Program-made: the position numbers and the translations under genes | NCBI RefSeq assembly: GCF_000485595.1 | Contig: NW_014577429.1 | Coordinates: 193,507 to 213,506, forward strand | Length of the DNA stretch: 20,000 nucleotides | Source of the DNA: Priapulus caudatus | Lineage: Eukaryota > Priapulida > Priapulimorpha > Priapulimorphida > Priapulidae | Reading direction: 5' to 3' | Shown here: positions 17,151-20,000 of the stretch, piece after piece | Layout of the letters: every line of letters begins with the position of its first letter | Numbering within the stretch: the first letter of the stretch is position 1 | The notes under the pieces: generated by a model | Database searches by the model: none | What the model was told of the DNA's origin: nothing | Seen by the model: the letters and a program-made list of their open reading frames with translations, nothing else

Positions 17151-17585
17151 CAATGGGCGGTGTGTGTTCTTACAGGTAGCTACTAACAGTACCGTTTGGC
17201 GCGGCGACCTCGTCTTCCTACAGGTAGCTAATAACAGTACGTACGCGGCGGCGTGGTCCATTCTTACAGGTACTATCAGTATCGTACGCGGCCGGCGTGT
17301 GTCTTCTTAGCAGGTAGCTAATCAGTACGTGCGTGGCGGCGGTGTGTTCTTACAGGTGCTACAATCAGTACGTGCTGCGCGGCGCGGCCGTCGTGTGTCT
17401 TCTTACAGGTAGCTGAATCATCACGCGCGCGGCGGCGGCCGCGTGTGGTGCTTCATACAGGTAGCTAATCATGTAACGTGCGCGGCCGGCGTGTCGTTCT
17501 TACAGGTAGCAAATCAGTAACGTACGCGGCGGCGTGCTATGGCGTGTGTCTTCCTACAGGTAGCTAATCAGTACGTGCGGCGCCG
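17151..17585 (+). repeat. 43-bp splice-acceptor repeat, noisy copy, 9 units
   Basis: Acceptor CAG triplets occur at 17173, 17221, 17267, 17311, 17353, 17406, 17458, 17503 and 17557, with spacing from 42 to 54 instead of the exact 43 seen in the clean copy. Uneven spacing is what random small indels would produce in a regular array. Confidence 0.88.
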
Positions 17586-17745
17586 CGAGAGCGCCTGCAC
17601 TGTCGTGGGCGTTGAACAGCGAGCGACGCGCCGGCTGTGTGCTGCGGAGATCCCGCTTCTCACCCAGACATGTTTCCCGGACATACATCGAGCTTGCTCG
17701 CACGCATTCAGAGCGAATCGCCAATGACCACTCGGCATGCGACAG
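17560..17745 (+). pseudogene. LRRK1: LRRK1-like COR exon, frameshifted copy in collinear position (block A2)
   Basis: Corresponds to the clean exon at 239-387 but is 186 bases against 149. It starts after the last acceptor of the 43-bp repeat array and ends GACAG|GTAGTA as the clean copy does. Numerous insertions destroy the frame. It lies directly downstream of the COR-A exon, where domain order puts it. Confidence 0.65.
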
Positions 17746-18110
17746 GTAGTAGTGGTACGGTTCAGTAGTATGGTAGCAATGTAGTGAGGATTGGTAGTGG
17801 TAGCGGTGGGGGTTCAGCGTGCTAGTGGGGGGTAGTGCTAGCGGTGGGGGTAAGTGGTAGCGGTGGGGCGGTAGTGGTAGCGGTGGGGGTGAGTGGATGC
17901 GGTGGGGTAGTGGTTAGTGGTGGGGGTAGTGTAGCGGTGGGGGTAAAGTGGTAATATTAGGGTAGTGCGTAGTTAGTGTAGCGGTGGGGGTAGTGCAGGC
18001 GTGGGGTAATCGGTAGCGGTGGGGGTAGTGGTAAGCGTTGGGGGTAGTGGTTAGCGTGGTCTGGGGGTAAGGGGTCTAATATTAGTGTGGTAGCGGTAGT
18101 GGTAGTCGCC
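17746..18110 (+). repeat. GGT/GGGGG intron repeat, noisy and longer (A2)
   Basis: Same intron repeat as after 388 but about twice as long and with an irregular period. Extra units could be a real allele-length difference or an effect of error-laden reads. Confidence 0.85.
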
Positions 18111-18171
18111 TGTTGTAGTGCGTTGGTATTCATATGTGTTCATCATGTGCTCTTGCCATTGATTATTGCAG

Positions 18172-18438
18172 AACTATCTGCTCTCCTTCTAAACTAGTCG
18201 AAACCACGAACCGGGCTCTCTGACACCTTGGATGTCGAGAAACACAAGCGCGGGAAACTGGCCAGGATCTAAACATAGATATCGCACGTTCCCAGCGGAT
18301 TCTTGGCCGCAGGATATCACCCGGACAGCGACTATATCGAGTCAACTCCGCCGCCCAGTCGGACGCGACGTGGGATGCGTAAATCATCGACGGCTGTCCG
18401 CCGTCTCTGGAGACACGTGGAGTGCGAAATGTTCCACT
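18172..18438 (+). pseudogene. LRRK1: LRRK1-like COR-B exon, frameshifted copy in collinear position (block A2)
   Basis: Corresponds to 621-869 (249 bases); here 267 bases with many small insertions and a few losses. Splice sites TTATTGCAG and CCACT|GTAAGC are conserved. The SHVPSGFW-coding part is still recognisable at nucleotide level. It cannot be translated in one frame. Confidence 0.65.
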
Positions 18439-18484
18439 GTAAGCACGCATGCAGTCAGCAGACGAACCCTGGCTTGCATATACT

Positions 18485-18585
18485 TATATTATTTATTTAT
18501 TTATTTATTATTTATTATATATTAATTTACTTTATTTATTTATTTAATATATTGGTTTATTTATTTCTTTATTTATTAAAGTATT
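18485..18585 (+). repeat. ATTT microsatellite (A2 intron)
   Basis: Imperfect ATTT repeat matching the one at 922-1022 in the same intron. Confidence 0.9.
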
Positions 18586-18722
18586 AATTATGAAGCAGTT
18601 TTACATCATTACACAAATCATCGGTCCGAGACTTATTATTACGTATATCGGATCCAGCCCTGCGCGTACTCAGATCCATTTTTTCGGAAACTTTTCCCCC
18701 CTTTCTCTCCCTACATACACAG

Positions 18723-18976
18723 TAGCAGATGGGTCGCAGTACAGTTCGACATCAGCAAGAGAAGATGTTGTACTGGGCGAAGGGCATAGCGTCACCCACC
18801 GCACGGTTCTGTGTCTGTGGAGTCATACGTCACCGCGCGCCGCCTCCCATGTTGGGACGACAAGCAGCAGCAGCAGGAATACTGATCACCGTATCGCTTC
18901 GGACACCTCCGACTACTCGCCCATGGGCTTCGTAAGCGACCAGATCTCGAGGTGGTCATGTCGCACTGTTCGCCAG
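18723..18976 (+). pseudogene. LRRK1: LRRK1-like COR-B exon, frameshifted copy in collinear position (block A2)
   Basis: Corresponds to 1147-1397. The pyrimidine-rich acceptor ending ACATACACAG is conserved; the donor reads CGCCAG|GTCAAC instead of CCCAG|GTAACC. Fragments such as KMLYWAKGIA are visible but the frame breaks soon after. The kinase-proximal exons should follow downstream. Confidence 0.65.
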
Positions 18977-19204
18977 GTCAACCGTGCCGGTCGTCCGCGC
19001 CGAGCCGGCCGCAGCGATCAGCGAACGACCGGTCTACGCTTCACTTGGGATTTTTTTTTGATTACTATTTTTATGTTTTATTTTCGTTTTAGTTTATTTT
19101 ATTCTATTAGTGATGTGATATTTTTCACTTACCTGAAATACTTTTTGTGTTCGTTGATAATGGTAGGGCTTTTTTTCTCGTGGATAACTCTTGGTCAGTT
19201 ATGT

Positions 19205-19380
19205 TAATATAATATAGGCCTATATATATTATATATATAGTATATATATGATATTATATATATACTATATATATATATATATTGTAGAGCGTCACACAGA
19301 CACACACGCACGCCCCACGCACACGCACACGCACACGCACACGCCGCACCCGCACACGCGACACGCACACGCTCACACGC

Positions 19381-19413
<33 letters not shown>

Positions 19414-19515
19414 ACGACGCACACGCACACCACGCACAGGCGCACACCGACACACTCACAGCACGACACACACACACACACACACACATAATATATATAA
19501 TATATATATATCTGT
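19205..19515 (+). repeat. AT, CA and AT microsatellites
   Basis: TATATA runs to about 19282, a CA/CG-rich run to about 19488, then AT again. CA units are irregular (CACGCC, CGACAC), in keeping with indel noise. Confidence 0.9.
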
Positions 19516-19671
19516 AGGATTTATTCCCAGGATAGGCCGAATGACGGAGGCACGGAGAGGAGATCGTTGAGAGACTCGGTACCGTGTTCGCGCCTGCCCC
19601 GTCTCACCTCTCACCGCGGGTACGCAGTTTAGTCGGTAGCCACAAACGCGACACACCGCCACTGATGCACA

Positions 19672-20000
19672 CACAATGATGTGTGTGCTAATGTGGCCGT
19701 GTAATGTGTGTGTGTGTGTCGTGATGTGTTGGTTATGTGTGCTGTGGTGTGTGATTGTGTGATGTTATGTGTATGTGGCCTGGCTGTGTGTGTGTGTAGT
19801 GTTGTGTGTGTGTCGTGTGTGTGTGCTGTGCGTGTGTTGTGTATTGTTGGTGTGTAGTGTTGTGAGTGTGTGTGTGTGTGTATGGTTGTGGTATGTGTAT
19901 GTGTTGTGTGTGCGTGCTGTGTGCGTGTGTGATGTAAGTTTGTCTGTGCTGTACGTGTACTGCAACGTTGTACCGTGTTACTACGTGTACGTTGCACTAC
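19672..20000 (+). repeat. TG microsatellite-rich tract
   Basis: Irregular TG repeats to about 19945, then short non-repetitive sequence to the window end. No coding content recognised. Confidence 0.85.

Larger units (their letters stand above)
7122..18976 (+). other. LRRK1: LRRK1-like ROCO kinase gene, LRR-Roc-COR part (both ends missing)
   Basis: Gene-level entry for the exons listed separately. Seen: leucine-rich repeats, a linker, a Roc GTPase with P-loop GKEGRGKT split by an intron, switch II motif DLGGQ, the THVD guanine-specificity motif, a Roc end with SCETGEG, then COR-A and COR-B. This order is diagnostic of the ROCO family. The match looks closer to LRRK1 than LRRK2, for example QCF after switch II and DYSAMGFVTDQ near the end of COR; that comparison is from memory, not alignment. 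In LRRK proteins the Roc domain binds GTP, COR mediates dimerisation, and a Ser/Thr kinase follows; animal LRRKs act at membranes and in vesicle traffic. No start codon, ankyrin or kinase exon is visible. Exon phases agree at every junction except where indels occur. Exons at 9114, 10015, 13861, 16762, 17560, 18172 and 18723 are frameshifted as written, so no continuous reading frame can be made from this sequence without correction. Confidence 0.85.
17198..19218 (+). repeat. Block A, indel-rich copy (A2)
   Basis: Direct duplicate of 1-1621, about 400 bases longer. The extra length comes from scattered one-base insertions and a roughly doubled GGT-rich intron repeat. Homology ends at ATATAGG near 19218, where an AT-rich tract begins. 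Confidence 0.9.

Overview
The window is animal nuclear DNA, probably from an invertebrate that I cannot name. Coding sequence is split into short exons (about 107-246 bases) with GT-AG borders and matching codon phases. Introns are packed with microsatellites (CA/TG, CT/GA, ATT, ATTT, GGT, TGCG), and there is a block of the animal telomere motif TTAGGG. I see no prokaryotic gene, tRNA, rRNA or CRISPR array.

One gene is recognisable, on the + strand: a LRRK1-type ROCO protein kinase (LRR, Roc GTPase, COR, then kinase). In collinear order: LRR exons at 7122-7339, 7838-7974, 8515-8681, 9114-9238, 10015-10159, 11272-11517 and 12029-12147; Roc exons at 12431-12537 (linker and start of the P-loop), 12975-13112 (rest of the P-loop), 13861-14026 (switch II), 14706-14850 (THxD) and 15506-15633 (end of Roc); COR exons at 16021-16183, 16762-16890, 17560-17745, 18172-18438 and 18723-18976. 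The N-terminal part (ankyrin repeats in LRRK1) and the kinase domain are not seen and presumably lie outside the window.

The main anomaly is that two pieces of this gene occur twice. Block A (three COR exons) is at 1-1621 and again at about 17198-19218. Block B (two LRR exons) is at 5918-7036 and again at about 9026-10178. In both cases the upstream copy is clean and open but out of order, and the downstream copy is in the position that codon phase and domain order demand but is full of mostly single-base insertions. This looks more like misplaced clean contigs plus gaps filled with uncorrected long reads than like true duplication, although a real duplication cannot be excluded from sequence alone.

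The rest, 1622-5917, holds no gene I can support: a CA microsatellite, unique non-coding DNA, a CpG-rich stretch with a TGCG microsatellite, a 26-bp tandem repeat, a G-poor tract, and a trinucleotide-rich tract. The most interesting non-coding structures are a foldback element with 42-bp inverted arms around TTAGGG repeats (7992-8224), and a 43-bp tandem repeat in which every unit carries a splice acceptor and the start of a COR exon (1-281). The last kilobase is low-complexity AT, CA and TG sequence with many irregularities.
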